A stretch of DNA of 64,000 nucleotides from Chryseomicrobium aureum (GCF_016909155.1 NZ_JAFBFG010000003.1:1-64000); one strand, 5' to 3'. Shown: positions 7,289 to 16,437, numbered from the stretch's first letter. The notes: a model not told the origin generated them from the letters alone. Made by a program: numbers and translations.

Positions 7289-8234
7289 AGTAAACCTCTA
7301 CAGCCTCTTCATAGGCAGATTTTGCTTTCTCGAGACCTTGTTCAATTTGCCCTCGTTGGAGTTGCAGATTGCCAAGAACCCGCGCAAGCTTTGATTTTGT
7401 ATTTTCAACTTTGCTCAATGAATCATCGATACGGTTGTGTATCGACCATTCCGAGAAAATATCGTCGAAAAAATAATCTGCAAACGTCACAAATGAACCA
7501 CGCTCTACAATCAACTCATCGATTGCACCGTTCTGTACGTCTGATAATTCTGCTTCAAATCGCTCTAAATTTAATTGCGCTTCGTGCAGAGCACTCTCAG
7601 ATTTATCAAGATCATCATGCTTCATCATAGTTACAATAAGACCTCCACCAAGGAAGGTATCCCATGTTGACATACCGTGGGCTTCTTTGAGTTTTTTTAG
7701 AGCTTTTTCGAGAGAACGATCGGCTGCGCGACCAGCGTACAAAGCTTCATCAATCTCTTTTAAAAGAGATTGGAACTCGGAAACACGTTGCAGTTTTTCG
7801 TCAAATTGTTTAGAAGCTTCTCGATCTGCTTGCTTGACCCAAGCTTCCTTCTGTTGCAAGAAGTCCTGCCAATTTGTTTCTGCATCACGCAGCTCCCTCA
7901 ATTTAGATTGCAATTCTTTACTATCTTTCCGCAAATCATGGACCATCGCTTCATGTTCGTTCAATTTCAATTCTGCTAATGCAGCCTCTTCAAATTCTTT
8001 TTCTCGCAATTCCTCATGAGTACCTCGCCACTTGCGCACGACATTCACGAGAGAAAATCGATCCTTTCGGTGCAAGTCTAGCTGTTCTTTTGACAATGTC
8101 TGTTCCAGGTCAGCTTGGCGCTTTTCATGCTCTGCGAGTTTTTTCTCCAAAACATGTAGTGTTCGTTCCAAACGTGACTTTTCATCTAGTTGTGCACGTA
8201 ACTCTAATTGACGTGCCGCCAGTTTTTGTTCCAT
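7287..8234 (-). CDS. Coiled-coil protein of unknown function
   Basis: The 315-residue protein is rich in Glu, Lys, Leu, Ala and Gln. Heptad-like stretches cover about residues 1-150 and 190-300, with a short less helical segment around AHGMSTWDTFLGGGLIVTMM (about 185-205). No signal peptide or clear transmembrane helix is seen, and I recognise no catalytic motif. The start is set at the ATG at 8234, eight bases after GGGAG; an in-frame GTG 21 bases upstream has no ribosome site. The gene is monocistronic with its own terminator. It may be a structural or scaffolding protein, but nothing in the neighbourhood points to a process. Confidence 0.75.
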   Translation of the reverse strand: MEQKLAARQLELRAQLDEKSRLERTLHVLEKKLAEHEKRQADLEQTLSKEQLDLHRKDRFSLVNVVRKWRGTHEELREKEFEEAALAELKLNEHEAMVHDLRKDSKELQSKLRELRDAETNWQDFLQQKEAWVKQADREASKQFDEKLQRVSEFQSLLKEIDEALYAGRAADRSLEKALKKLKEAHGMSTWDTFLGGGLIVTMMKHDDLDKSESALHEAQLNLERFEAELSDVQNGAIDELIVERGSFVTFADYFFDDIFSEWSIHNRIDDSLSKVENTKSKLARVLGNLQLQRGQIEQGLEKAKSAYEEAVEVY

Positions 8235-8296
8235 TGGTTCATCTCCCTGCTTCACTTTCTATTTTATACGGAAGAAGTTATAAAAAGTTCCAATAG

Positions 8297-8325
8297 AAAA
8301 AACCGAGAGACGCTTTGTCTCTCGG
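8297..8325 (-). terminator. Intrinsic terminator of the SEC-C gene
   Basis: Read leftward, CCGAGAGAC-AAAGC-GTCTCTCGG is a 9-bp perfect stem followed by six T. It lies just downstream of the SEC-C protein stop codon. Confidence 0.9.
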
Positions 8326-8331
8326 CTCATT

Positions 8332-9471
8332 TTACTTTCCACAACACTTTTTATATTTCTTTCCGCTTCCGCATGGGCATGGTTCATTTCGCCCTACTAC
8401 TTTCACAGTAGATGGTGCAGCTTCTACTGGCGTAGTAGAGATGTCGTTTGGCGCATGTCCTTTTAACAGCCAACGAGGAATACTATTCACAAGTTTTGTT
8501 ACATAACTCGTAAATTCTGCAGCCTGCGCTTTGGAAGAGAACTCAAAGTTTTGCACGATTCCTTGCATCACTTCATGGAAACTTAGTTCATTACGAATAT
8601 CTGGAATCATTTGAGCAATTAACTCTTCACTCGTCTCACGATCCACTCGGAATGTCTTATTCAAATACTTCTCAAATTTTTCAAACTCACGGTTTTTTGG
8701 AAGCTCTCCCAATCTGCCAAGCTCGATCATTTCTTCGCGCTTAACAGGAACTGGTTCGATTTCAGTACGACGCTCAATCGCTTGTAGCATATCTTCTGGA
8801 TGATCGAGTAAGAGGTCCGCTACCCACTCTTTTGTCATTTCGAAATAATATTCATAATCATTGTATTCTTGTAAAAGAAGCACGATCTCATCAAACTCTA
8901 AACGCTTAGTGGTCAATCGCAAGCTTTCGAGTTTTGTAAATAGATCTGTCCAACGCAACACACCAAAGGTTTCAATTAAACCACGCGTCGCAAAAATTAC
9001 ATCTTCGTTCTCAATCACAACCTGTTTGAACAGCTGGTCACGCTCAGTATCAAGTAGAAGCGGCTTAAACTCTTCTGGCATCACTACCACAAACTTTTTA
9101 TTGATGGATCCAGGAATCAATAGTCCTGTCTTTTTAAACCAATTCAAACTAAACGCATCTGTTGGTATGAACTCTTGTGGTCCTTGTAGTGCTGCTTGTT
9201 TTAAAAAGTCAAAACGCTCTTTATCTAAATAGGCCAGTGCCTTCTCGAAAATCAAAGTATGATTTTCAACCAATACTTCAATTAACTGAGGCTTTGCTAG
9301 TTTACTAACACCTTTTAATTTTATAAAGCGACGAATGGTGTCTAATTCTACTTTCGTTAAGCGAGCCAGTGCATCTGCAAATGATACCTTAGATGAAATT
9401 GGTGCCCACTGTTTTTCTTTTAAATATGCTTTGTGTTTCTCATGAAAATTATGCTTTGTCATTTCAATCAT
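8332..9471 (-). CDS. SEC-C motif protein
   Basis: The protein of about 379 residues ends in a zinc-binding SEC-C motif ([16 protein letters not shown]), as in the SecA C-terminus and in many stand-alone proteins of unknown role. Near the N-terminus, [21 protein letters not shown] followed by KPQLIEVLV resembles a small SAP or Rho-N-like helical domain (about residues 30-70). The middle is a charged helical region without known motifs. Start choice is uncertain: the frame is open to an ATG at 9537 next to a possible TATAAT box, but ATGs at 9471 and 9462 fit better with an AGG-containing leader. The zinc motif suggests a protein or nucleic-acid interaction. Confidence 0.75.
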   Translation of the reverse strand: MIEMTKHNFHEKHKAYLKEKQWAPISSKVSFADALARLTKVELDTIRRFIKLKGVSKLAKPQLIEVLVENHTLIFEKALAYLDKERFDFLKQAALQGPQEFIPTDAFSLNWFKKTGLLIPGSINKKFVVVMPEEFKPLLLDTERDQLFKQVVIENEDVIFATRGLIETFGVLRWTDLFTKLESLRLTTKRLEFDEIVLLLQEYNDYEYYFEMTKEWVADLLLDHPEDMLQAIERRTEIEPVPVKREEMIELGRLGELPKNREFEKFEKYLNKTFRVDRETSEELIAQMIPDIRNELSFHEVMQGIVQNFEFSSKAQAAEFTSYVTKLVNSIPRWLLKGHAPNDISTTPVEAAPSTVKVVGRNEPCPCGSGKKYKKCCGK

Positions 9472-9554
9472 CCTATTCTTTACTGATTCCGCTGTTTCTC
9501 CACCCTTTAGTATACTTGATTTTGAGAGGTCTGACATTTCGATTATATGACAAT

Positions 9555-9579
9555 AAAAAAGGAGCCCATTAGACTCCTT
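9555..9579 (-). terminator. Intrinsic terminator of the aminotransferase gene
   Basis: Read leftward, AAGGAG-N9-CTCCTT followed by TTTT forms a short hairpin ten bases past the stop codon of the DegT gene. Confidence 0.7.
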
Positions 9580-9588
9580 GTAATAAAC

Positions 9589-10716
9589 TTATTTATAAAA
9601 CTCTTTGATAGCCTCACAAACTTTAGCGATTTCTTCTTCTGTGAGATATGGATGCATAGGCAATGATAAAACAGTATCACTCAATTTATTTGTAACTTCA
9701 AAGTCTGATTCATCAAACTTCAGATGAGAGAATGCAGTTTGCTTATGCATTGGTTTGATATAATACACCATAGTCGGGATACCTAAATCTTTTAAATGAC
9801 TTTGTAGATTATTTCTTTCTTCAAGAGAATCTGTTTTGATAGTATATTGAGCAAAGCTAGAATAATAGCCTTCTGGAATAACTGGAGTAGGTACCACGTC
9901 TTTTAAATGATTTGTGTAAGACGTGTAGACACGGTTCACTTCGTCCAACTCATAATTTTTAAATGCTTTCAATTTCACTTGTAAAATAGCTGCTTGAATC
10001 GTGTCTAAACGCGAATTTACTCCGATACGAACGTTATCATATTTATCGGTTCCTTTTCCATGAACTTTTAAAGATTCAAGTAAGGCAGCTAGTTCATCGT
10101 TATTCGTAAAAATAGCTCCCCCATCACCGTAACACCCTAGTGGTTTAGCTGGGAAGAAAGATGTTGTTGCTGCATCACCAAAACTTCCCGCACGCTTCCC
10201 ATTAATTGCACCTCCAAAGCCTTGCGCACTATCTTCAAGAATTAGGAGGTTGAATTCAGATGCAATCTCTTGGATCTGCGGGTAGTCTGCTGGTAAACCA
10301 AATAAATCCACAGGCATGATAACCTTAGGTGTTAATAACCCTTCTGCCACTACTTTTTCTATTGCCACTTTTAATTTTGTTGGATCCATATTAAACGTAG
10401 ATGGGTCAACATCCACGAAAATTGGTGTTGCGCCATTAAAGGACACTACTTCTCCACTAGCGAAGAAAGTAAAATCTGGTACGAATACAGCATCGCCTTC
10501 TTTTACATCCCAAGCCATCAAAACTAGCGATAATGCTTCAGTACCATTAGCGCATGAAATACAATGCTTAACGCCAACAAATTCAGACAACTGCTCTTCT
10601 AGCTTTTTGACTTGAGGTCCTCCGATATAATAGGCAGACTCCATCGCTTCTAATACAGCTATATCAATTTCTTCTTTTAATGTTGCATATTGAGTCTTTA
10701 AATCTCTAAATTCCAT
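9589..10716 (-). CDS. DegT/DnrJ/EryC1/StrS sugar aminotransferase, WbpE-like
   Basis: The 375-residue PLP-dependent enzyme of the DegT family transfers an amino group to a keto-sugar nucleotide. Visible signatures are CANGTEALSLVL (about 56-67), EDSAQGFGG (about 160) and TSFFPAKPLGCYGDGGAI, whose lysine forms the Schiff base (about 185-202), then IGVNSRLDTIQAAIL. The pattern is close to WbpE-type UDP-3-keto-sugar aminotransferases. AGGGAG precedes the ATG. No glycosyltransferase or other nucleotide-sugar gene is adjacent, so its pathway is unknown. It lies 1.9 kb from the flagellar island, so a role in flagellin glycosylation is possible but only inferred. Confidence 0.88.
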   Translation of the reverse strand: MEFRDLKTQYATLKEEIDIAVLEAMESAYYIGGPQVKKLEEQLSEFVGVKHCISCANGTEALSLVLMAWDVKEGDAVFVPDFTFFASGEVVSFNGATPIFVDVDPSTFNMDPTKLKVAIEKVVAEGLLTPKVIMPVDLFGLPADYPQIQEIASEFNLLILEDSAQGFGGAINGKRAGSFGDAATTSFFPAKPLGCYGDGGAIFTNNDELAALLESLKVHGKGTDKYDNVRIGVNSRLDTIQAAILQVKLKAFKNYELDEVNRVYTSYTNHLKDVVPTPVIPEGYYSSFAQYTIKTDSLEERNNLQSHLKDLGIPTMVYYIKPMHKQTAFSHLKFDESDFEVTNKLSDTVLSLPMHPYLTEEEIAKVCEAIKEFYK

Positions 10717-11035
10717 TTTGTATTCTCCCTTACATAACTAATAGTATTTGCAAATTTCGATTTTCTTAGAGGAAAGTTGCTACTTACAACCTTAGTTTAC
10801 AACTTCCTGATTTCGTGAATCAAGTTACTTGTTAACTAAACTTGACCAAACTGCGCATAATTTAAACAAATTTGATCTTACATATACACTTTAACACTTT
10901 TCTCTACTAGAGTGACAAAGTTAGACAAAAGCCCTATATTATTTTTATAGTTGGTTGTCCGAATTTGCCCTCGTCAAACACACTTGTTACCCACGTATCG
11001 GAAATTGATTTTCCTAAAGGGGAAAGGAGCGGCTT
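10717..11035. other. AT-rich divergent intergenic region
   Basis: These 319 bases separate the divergent DegT gene and the small gene at 11036 and must carry both promoters. I see no credible ORF or RNA gene. A TAGACA at about 10923 followed by AT-rich sequence may be part of a rightward promoter, but the match is weak. Confidence 0.4.
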
Positions 11036-11377
11036 ATGAATTCACATGAGTTGAAGGAATGGATGGACACGCCCAACATTGTTAACCGCACGATTACTGG
11101 ATTTTGGAATTATTTGTACTCGTATCAAAATGATGATCCTATCAATTTTGCATTGAAGTATCCTTGTATTGAAATTGCAGAACTAGAGCCGTTGCTCAGT
11201 ACAGTCTCCTACACTTTGAACTTTCAATATGGAGATACACTTGAAATGGTCACTTGCAGCTTGAGCATCCATCAAAATGAAATAAAAATTGGTGTCTACG
11301 AATCGTTATACAATAGTTCTGGTGAAGATTTAGATGATTTTTTGACTCTCTCACCATCTAAAAAAGTGTCTGCTTAA
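11036..11377 (+). CDS. Hypothetical 113-residue protein
   Basis: This is a small acidic cytoplasmic protein with no signal peptide, membrane helix or motif that I recognise. A strong GAAAGGAG ribosome site seven bases before the ATG and a hairpin terminator after the stop support a real gene. The middle (residues about 50-95) alternates hydrophobic and polar residues as in beta strands. Its neighbours, the DegT aminotransferase and the orphan response regulator, give no clear functional hint. Confidence 0.7.
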   Translation: MNSHELKEWMDTPNIVNRTITGFWNYLYSYQNDDPINFALKYPCIEIAELEPLLSTVSYTLNFQYGDTLEMVTCSLSIHQNEIKIGVYESLYNSSGEDLDDFLTLSPSKKVSA

Positions 11378-11384
11378 AAAAATC

Positions 11385-11430
11385 GTCGCATGTTCTGAGG
11401 GTATAAGTTTCAGTGCATGCGACTTCTTAT
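11385..11430 (+). terminator. Probable terminator hairpin
   Basis: GTCGCATG (11385-11392) and CATGCGAC (11416-11423) are perfect 8-bp inverted arms around a 23-base loop with further partial pairing, followed by TTCTTATTTATG. It ends the small gene just upstream. Confidence 0.65.
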
Positions 11431-11630
11431 TTATGATAGTTTACGCGATTTCTCGATTAGATTAGGTTCATTACATGACGCGAATTCCATCAGGGATACT
11501 GACATTTTTTTCTATCACAAGTTAAATTAATTTAATTTACAACCACTCTAGTATATTTTACTATTGTTCTATAATAACATTTATTAATAGACAACGCTGA
11601 TTAACATAAAAAATCAGCATTCTCTCAGCT

Positions 11631-12263
11631 TTAATGAACCGCATAAGTGACAATCCTCATAGCATTTGCATATAGAGCTGCTTGTGTACGATCGGGTAAA
11701 TCGAGTTTAGATAATATCTGATTAACATGCTTTTTAACCGTATACTCTGAAATATACAAGTTTTCTGCGATTACTTTATTGTTATTTCCTTTTCCAAATT
11801 CAATCAATACTTCTAATTCCTTAGCGGTTAGTTGATTCACAAAATGAGTATCATTAACCCCATGATTATTTAGCTCTATAACATCGGGATCATAATATTT
11901 TCTTCCCCGTTTAATAATTTGGAGTGCATGTAAGAACTCTTCAGGTAGAACATTTTTTAATATGTAGCCATCGACTTCTAATCTCTGCGCTTCTGAAAAT
12001 TCTTGGTACTTTAAAGAGGCTGTAAATACGATGAATTTGCATTCGGTGTTTATTTTTCTCGCCTGTCTAATAAATTCAAATCCACTTTTTTCTCCTAACG
12101 TTACATCTACAATAACGATATCAATCATTTCCTTCACAATTAATTCTGATCCCATAGAAAAATTAGTAGCTTCAACTATCCACTCACAACTCGGTTGTTC
12201 TTCTAACAAAGATACAACACCTCGCTGTATGAATGGATGATCATTCATAATCAACACTCGCAT
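11631..12263 (-). CDS. Orphan NarL/LuxR-type response regulator
   Basis: The 210-residue protein has an N-terminal receiver domain (about 1-120) and a C-terminal LuxR helix-turn-helix (about 145-205, LTAKELEVLIEFGKG and ISEYTVKKHVNQILSKL). The phospho-acceptor aspartate is in IVDVTLG and the conserved lysine in GYILKN. The acidic pair usually written DD near residue 7 is Asn-Asp here (MNDHP), which may alter magnesium binding or phosphorylation. No histidine kinase lies nearby. GAGGTGG precedes the ATG. It borders the flagellar island and is a candidate motility or lifestyle regulator of the DegU or ComA kind, but no direct link is seen. Confidence 0.87.
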   Translation of the reverse strand: MRVLIMNDHPFIQRGVVSLLEEQPSCEWIVEATNFSMGSELIVKEMIDIVIVDVTLGEKSGFEFIRQARKINTECKFIVFTASLKYQEFSEAQRLEVDGYILKNVLPEEFLHALQIIKRGRKYYDPDVIELNNHGVNDTHFVNQLTAKELEVLIEFGKGNNNKVIAENLYISEYTVKKHVNQILSKLDLPDRTQAALYANAMRIVTYAVH

Positions 12264-12528
12264 TCGTCTACCACCTCGACATAGTTTAGGTAAATAGAGA
12301 TGCTCACCTCTAGATGAAAAAAACCACTGATTCCATTACTGGTTCACTAGATTGGCTGCACCACTTTCTCCACATTTTTCAGGTGCCCAAATAAGAGAGA
12401 TGATTCATCACTTCCACTATTTATAGTACCTTTATTCTAAGGTAATTATTGGTGATTAACAACCATTTTATTCCTCCAAAACATTACATTTGTATGATAT
12501 AAATAAACAAGATTAGTTATTTTCCCAC
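12264..12528. other. Gene-free AT-rich spacer
   Basis: The stretch between the response regulator start and the terminator of the flagellar operon holds the response regulator promoter region. I see no ORF, RNA gene or repeat in it. Confidence 0.5.
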
Positions 12529-12555
12529 AAAAAAAGAAGCACCACCAGGTACTTC
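12529..12555 (-). terminator. Terminator of the long flagellar operon
   Basis: Read leftward, GAAGTACC-TGGT-GGTGCTTC (one G-T pair) is followed by seven T. It lies seven bases after the PilZ stop codon and closes the operon that starts at flgB some 20 kb upstream. Confidence 0.85.
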
Positions 12556-12562
12556 AATGATT

Positions 12563-12922
12563 TTAGTCTTCTAACAAGTAAGGTTTTGCTTTTCGAATTT
12601 TATATGTATTTAACTCTCTAAAGAGCTTTTGAAATTGTTGCTTGTCCTCGCTAAAGAGGATTCCATATTGAAAATAATCAGGATATACGACCTTACGGAT
12701 AACTGATCCGGGAACCGAAAAGGGATTTGAATTAATTTTAAAGTCAAGAAAAACCTTGGATTTCGATGAAATGTCAAAATCTGTCTCAACCAATGCACCT
12801 TGCGAACTTATATCAAGTATCTTCACTGTGACTCCCCCTTCGCCAAGAAGAGTCATTGTACCCCATACAGTTTCCTTAAATACAACTCTAAACAGCTCAC
12901 GTCTTTCTTCTTTCCTTTGCAC
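12563..12922 (-). CDS. Single-domain PilZ protein, c-di-GMP receptor
   Basis: The 119-residue protein carries the PilZ signature for cyclic-di-GMP: an arginine-rich entry motif (ERRELFR, residues about 6-12) and DISSQGALVE (about 37-46, matching D/N-x-S-x-x-G). There is no N-terminal YcgR domain, unlike B. subtilis DgrA/YpfA. A GTG start follows GAGAGGATAATT, and the gene begins just after the yaaR stop. It is the last gene of the sigD-containing operon, so its level should track basal-body expression. Inference: it links c-di-GMP to the motor or export apparatus. The family call is strong and the target unknown. Confidence 0.87.
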   Translation of the reverse strand: MQRKEERRELFRVVFKETVWGTMTLLGEGGVTVKILDISSQGALVETDFDISSKSKVFLDFKINSNPFSVPGSVIRKVVYPDYFQYGILFSEDKQQFQKLFRELNTYKIRKAKPYLLED

Positions 12923-12924
12923 AA

Positions 12925-13353
12925 TTATCCTCTCCTATCAACAAGAATACCTTTCAATTCACCAATCATGTTTAACACATCTAATTGATGGGTCTCGTCT
13001 GACAGGATTTTTTGATAGAGTTCAGCTAATTTTAGATCTACAATGCGCACTGTTTGCTGCATCACTCCTGTTCGTGTACTAGTCTTTTCTGACACTTGAT
13101 ATGTTTGTCGAGATAATTCATCAAGTAGTTCACGGACAGCTTTCTTATAGCGATAAAATGTCTCCATCGTTTTCCGCTCAGTTAGTTGGCTACCACAATT
13201 GTCCATCTCTGCAAACAAACTGTCAAGGATGTTTTCATTTGTTTTCGTTTGTTTTGTTGTCAGAATACGGCTAAAAGTGCTAATAGAAGGGGACGGTTGA
13301 TTTTTTTTTTCAATTAATGTTGTAGGATTAGAAGGGAGCGAAGTAATCTTCAT
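12925..13353 (-). CDS. yaaR: YaaR-like protein (DUF327)
   Basis: The 142-residue helical protein is similar in pattern to B. subtilis YaaR: a disordered Ser/Thr/Pro-rich start (1-35), then a domain containing ERKTMETFYRYKKAVRELLDEL and ending LDVLNMIGELKGILVD. Its function is not established. Its ATG overlaps the swrB stop (ATGA), showing translational coupling. In B. subtilis yaaR lies elsewhere; here it is part of the flagellar operon, suggesting a motility-related role. Confidence 0.75.
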   Translation of the reverse strand: MKITSLPSNPTTLIEKKNQPSPSISTFSRILTTKQTKTNENILDSLFAEMDNCGSQLTERKTMETFYRYKKAVRELLDELSRQTYQVSEKTSTRTGVMQQTVRIVDLKLAELYQKILSDETHQLDVLNMIGELKGILVDRRG

Positions 13354-13718
13354 TCATTTCTTTCCTCTCTTGATAAAAATGTAAGTAATTGAACTTCATG
13401 CACTGGTTTCGCTAACTTTTCTGCAATGGCGTTCTCAGAGACTCCCTGTTGACGTAACGCGGAAATTTGCTTTAGCTGATTATCTACCGACTTCTCCTTA
13501 GGAATGATTGTCCCACTACTAGTTTGACCATTAGTTCTAGAGATACGCTCATCCACAATATCAAGGAGCTCTTGATTTTTGATGTCCAGTTCCTCTATAT
13601 ACTTTACTATTTGTTCTTCGAGAGCTTGCTTGTCTTTTTTTATAACACGGACTTGTTGCATGACATAGAGTTGGAAAACAATTAAACAAATAAGCAGAAC
13701 ATAAATAAGTAGGTTCAA
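13350..13718 (-). CDS. swrB: SwrB-like protein downstream of sigD
   Basis: The 122-residue protein has one N-terminal membrane helix (about residues 2-22), a coiled-coil stretch (25-55) and a C-terminal segment (QISALRQQGVSENAIAEKL) resembling a small helix-turn-helix. This layout and the position right after sigD match SwrB/YlxL, which in B. subtilis promotes assembly of the flagellar export gate and swarming. The start is probably TTG behind GAGGAG. It overlaps yaaR by four bases. Sequence conservation in this family is low, so the assignment leans on context. Confidence 0.75.
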   Translation of the reverse strand: MNLLIYVLLICLIVFQLYVMQQVRVIKKDKQALEEQIVKYIEELDIKNQELLDIVDERISRTNGQTSSGTIIPKEKSVDNQLKQISALRQQGVSENAIAEKLAKPVHEVQLLTFLSREERNE

Positions 13719-13733
13719 TTTATCAGTACTCCT

Positions 13734-14480
13734 CTATAAACTGTCTATAAGTGCACGGCGGATTTTTGACATTGCTTTAGAATGTAGTTGGGAGATGCGT
13801 GAGACGCTAACCTCTAGAATCTCTGCTATTTCAGTGAATTTTAATTCATCTTGATAAGCGAGTGAAACTACAAGCTTTTCTCTCTCAGGTAACAGATGTA
13901 TTGCTTCTTCAATTTGAGAGAGTAACACTGCTCGTTCTACTTGAAATTCTGGATTTATAGGTGATTGTAATAAACCCTCACTATCTATAGTCGCCTCGTG
14001 AAAGGATTCTTGATGAATGCTGCTCACTACTGCTAATGATGAATGGCGTACAATTCGCTTGACTTCTGCTACGTGCATATCTAAATGCTCTGCAACTTCT
14101 TCATCAGTAGCTTCCCTTTGAAGTTGTTGTTGTAATAAAAGGACTGCTTGATCAATCTTTTTTACTTGTTCACGAATTCCCCTGGGCAACCAATCTAATT
14201 TCCTTAATCCGTCTAATATAGACCCTTTAATTCGCCAAATTGCATACGTTTCAAATTTTGTAGCATGTGTCGTCTCAAATTTACTAAAAGCATCTAGAAG
14301 GCCTTCGAATGCAAGACTCTTTATTTCATCCTTATCTGCTGTTTTTGGTAACTGTAAAATCATGCGGTGTGTTACATAGTCTACTAAAGGTAAATAGCGT
14401 TCTACAAGTTCATTTCCTACGTCTGGATCTTGAGTCGTTTGCCAATCAATCAGTAGTTGAGTTTCCTGTTGTATCGCCAT
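13734..14480 (-). CDS. sigD: Flagellar sigma factor SigD (sigma-28)
   Basis: The 248-residue FliA/WhiG-type sigma factor directs transcription of late flagellar genes. Region 2 is seen in VERYLPLVDYVTHRM and FETYAIWRIKGSILDGLRKLDWLPR, and region 4 in LAYQDELKFTEIAEILEVSVSRISQLHSKAM. The start was chosen at the ATG at 14480, seven bases from AAGGAGG. In B. subtilis cheB, cheA, cheW, cheC and cheD lie immediately upstream; here flhG is the immediate neighbour, 12 bases away. Four matching promoters occur at 37.4, 42.1, 43.9 and 45.5 kb, and its antagonist flgM lies at 37.0 kb. Confidence 0.95.
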   Translation of the reverse strand: MAIQQETQLLIDWQTTQDPDVGNELVERYLPLVDYVTHRMILQLPKTADKDEIKSLAFEGLLDAFSKFETTHATKFETYAIWRIKGSILDGLRKLDWLPRGIREQVKKIDQAVLLLQQQLQREATDEEVAEHLDMHVAEVKRIVRHSSLAVVSSIHQESFHEATIDSEGLLQSPINPEFQVERAVLLSQIEEAIHLLPEREKLVVSLAYQDELKFTEIAEILEVSVSRISQLHSKAMSKIRRALIDSL

Positions 14481-14492
14481 CATCACACCTCC

Positions 14493-15344
14493 TTAACGAA
14501 AAGTCATCCATCGACTAATAAAGCCCACTACCCCTTTTTTGTCTCTCGGTTCAAACCCTCTCAATTTAAAAGCTAATCGCTCTATTGAGCGTGCTGCACT
14601 ACCTTTTGGAGCGTATAAAAAATAAGGTATTTGTTTTTTTACAGCTACTGAAATATCGGCATCCTTCATGATAAACCCTGCAATTTCTACCTCACTATTT
14701 AGAAATTCCGCACAAACTTGTTCAAATTGCTTAGCTGACTGAGTTCCTTCTACTAATGAACTGCACTGATTGACTATCAATTGAAATGAGAAATCAGGGG
14801 ATGTTGCGGACATTAATTTTACTAATGAGTAAGCGTCAGTCATAGCTGGTGGTTCAGGTGTTGTGACAACAAATGTCTGGTCTACCGCTAGTAAAATTGT
14901 CCGTTGCATATCAGTAAGACCTGCACCCGTGTCAAATAAGATGACGTCATACGATACATCCATGCGTGCTACTTCTGTTAAAAATCTGTTCACTTCTTCC
15001 TTGTGCCACTCTGTAATCGTAGATAACCCGCTTCCGCCTGCAAGTATATGAATACCATAAGGGCCTTCTAAAAAGGCTTCTTTTAATGACACGACTCCTT
15101 CTTTTACATCATTCATTGAATACTTTGCATTTGCTCCAAGTAATGTTTCAAGATTGCCAAATCCTATATCTAAATCGAATATAGCCACCCTGCTTCCAGC
15201 TTTAGCCAACGCGACTCCTAAGTTGAGTGTTAGTGTAGATTTACCTACTCCTCCCTTACCACTTGCAACAGCGATTAAAGTAGGTTTAGGAGAATACGAA
15301 TCCGGTTCTTTCATAAGTTTACGAAGTTGAGAGGCTTGATCCAT
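14493..15344 (-). CDS. flhG: FlhG (YlxH), MinD-like flagellar number regulator
   Basis: The 283-residue ParA/MinD ATPase has a deviant Walker A motif (GKGGVGKSTLTLNLG, about 29-43), FDLDIGFGN and a second ATPase segment (ILFDTGAGL). It works with FlhF to place flagella and with FliY in assembly in B. subtilis. A C-terminal LAFKLRGF stretch may form the membrane-binding amphipathic helix. It overlaps flhF by 26 bases; GGAGG precedes the ATG. Confidence 0.94.
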   Translation of the reverse strand: MDQASQLRKLMKEPDSYSPKPTLIAVASGKGGVGKSTLTLNLGVALAKAGSRVAIFDLDIGFGNLETLLGANAKYSMNDVKEGVVSLKEAFLEGPYGIHILAGGSGLSTITEWHKEEVNRFLTEVARMDVSYDVILFDTGAGLTDMQRTILLAVDQTFVVTTPEPPAMTDAYSLVKLMSATSPDFSFQLIVNQCSSLVEGTQSAKQFEQVCAEFLNSEVEIAGFIMKDADISVAVKKQIPYFLYAPKGSAARSIERLAFKLRGFEPRDKKGVVGFISRWMTFR

Positions 15345-16437
15345 CTACTAATGCCTCCCCTAAAAGAATGTGTCTCATTACTTCAGGACCAAAAAACACC
15401 ATATCTTGAGGAACATGTTGGCCTGTAGTGACTGCAGAAATTGGACACGGCGCATCATAATAGAGGTTTAGAACATGACCTGGTTGTGATGTTTCGTCTA
15501 ATTTTGTTAGGACTACACCACTAATTCCAATAGGTTTAAATTTAGCAAGGAGCATCTGACAATCTGCATAGCTCGCTGTGAGCGACAACACAAGTTGTAT
15601 ATCACACTGATTTTGCCCGCTCACTTGCTTGATTTCTTCGATATAAGCTTCTTGTTGATAATTTCGTCCTGCAGTATCAATCAAGATGCGGTCACAGTCT
15701 TTTAATTTTTCAAGTGCTATGTGAATCTCTTTCGGATTTGTCACGATTTCAAAGGGAGCTTTTAGAATGGTTGCATAGGTACGTAATTGTTCAATTGCAC
15801 CAATTCTAAATGTATCGGTTGTTATCAGTCCTACTTTTCGCTTATTATGAACAATTTCCTGAGTAGCCCACTTAGCAATCGTTGTTGTTTTCCCAACACC
15901 AGTCGGACCTGCAAAACATAAAATTTTAGTAGTAGGTGGAGTTGTAAAGTCAAGAGCTTCTACTGCCTTTGATACACTAGCAATTAATGCACTAGCTGTA
16001 ACTCGTTTCTCCCCATGTTGGAGTTGTACCTCGGATAAAAAGCTGTGCCTTGCTTCTGCATGTACCCCTCGTTGTTTTAAATCCGAATCTAATTCTCCTA
16101 ATAACTTAGGTAATTTAGGAGCCTTTGCATTCTCGTAAAGCATTTGTTTAAGTTCACGCATCTCCATCAAAACTTTATCATAGCGCAAATCACGGACTGG
16201 TTGTTCTACAACAGTTTCGGTTACTTGATATTGCTCGTTCTCTGCTACCTGGGTTGCTTGCTGTACTGATGGTTCTAGCGCTGCTACTACCTCGTGTTGT
16301 GGCCTTTTAAACCAGCTTAACCACTGTGTTGATCGAACTTTTCGAGTTTGAACAATTACTGCTTCAGATCCCAATTCATTTCTAACTTGCTCTAGTGCTT
16401 CATCTAAGGTTGGCGCAGTATACGTCTTTAGTTTCAC
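15319..16437 (-). CDS. flhF: FlhF, SRP-type GTPase for flagellar placement
   Basis: The 372-residue protein has a basic N-terminal B domain (about 1-130) and an SRP54-like NG GTPase domain. Visible motifs are the G1 loop GPTGVGKTTTIAKWA (about 181-195), DTFRIGAIEQLRTYA, IDTAGR and TKLDETSQPG. It localises the basal body and is activated by FlhG. The start is a GTG one base after the flhA stop, with GGAGTG upstream inside flhA. Confidence 0.93.
   Translation of the reverse strand: MKLKTYTAPTLDEALEQVRNELGSEAVIVQTRKVRSTQWLSWFKRPQHEVVAALEPSVQQATQVAENEQYQVTETVVEQPVRDLRYDKVLMEMRELKQMLYENAKAPKLPKLLGELDSDLKQRGVHAEARHSFLSEVQLQHGEKRVTASALIASVSKAVEALDFTTPPTTKILCFAGPTGVGKTTTIAKWATQEIVHNKRKVGLITTDTFRIGAIEQLRTYATILKAPFEIVTNPKEIHIALEKLKDCDRILIDTAGRNYQQEAYIEEIKQVSGQNQCDIQLVLSLTASYADCQMLLAKFKPIGISGVVLTKLDETSQPGHVLNLYYDAPCPISAVTTGQHVPQDMVFFGPEVMRHILLGEALVDGSSLSTS

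Noticed and set aside
11596-11618. Terminator of the response regulator gene
   Set aside because: GCTGATT/AATCAGC can pair, but read leftward no T-run follows, so it is not counted as a terminator.
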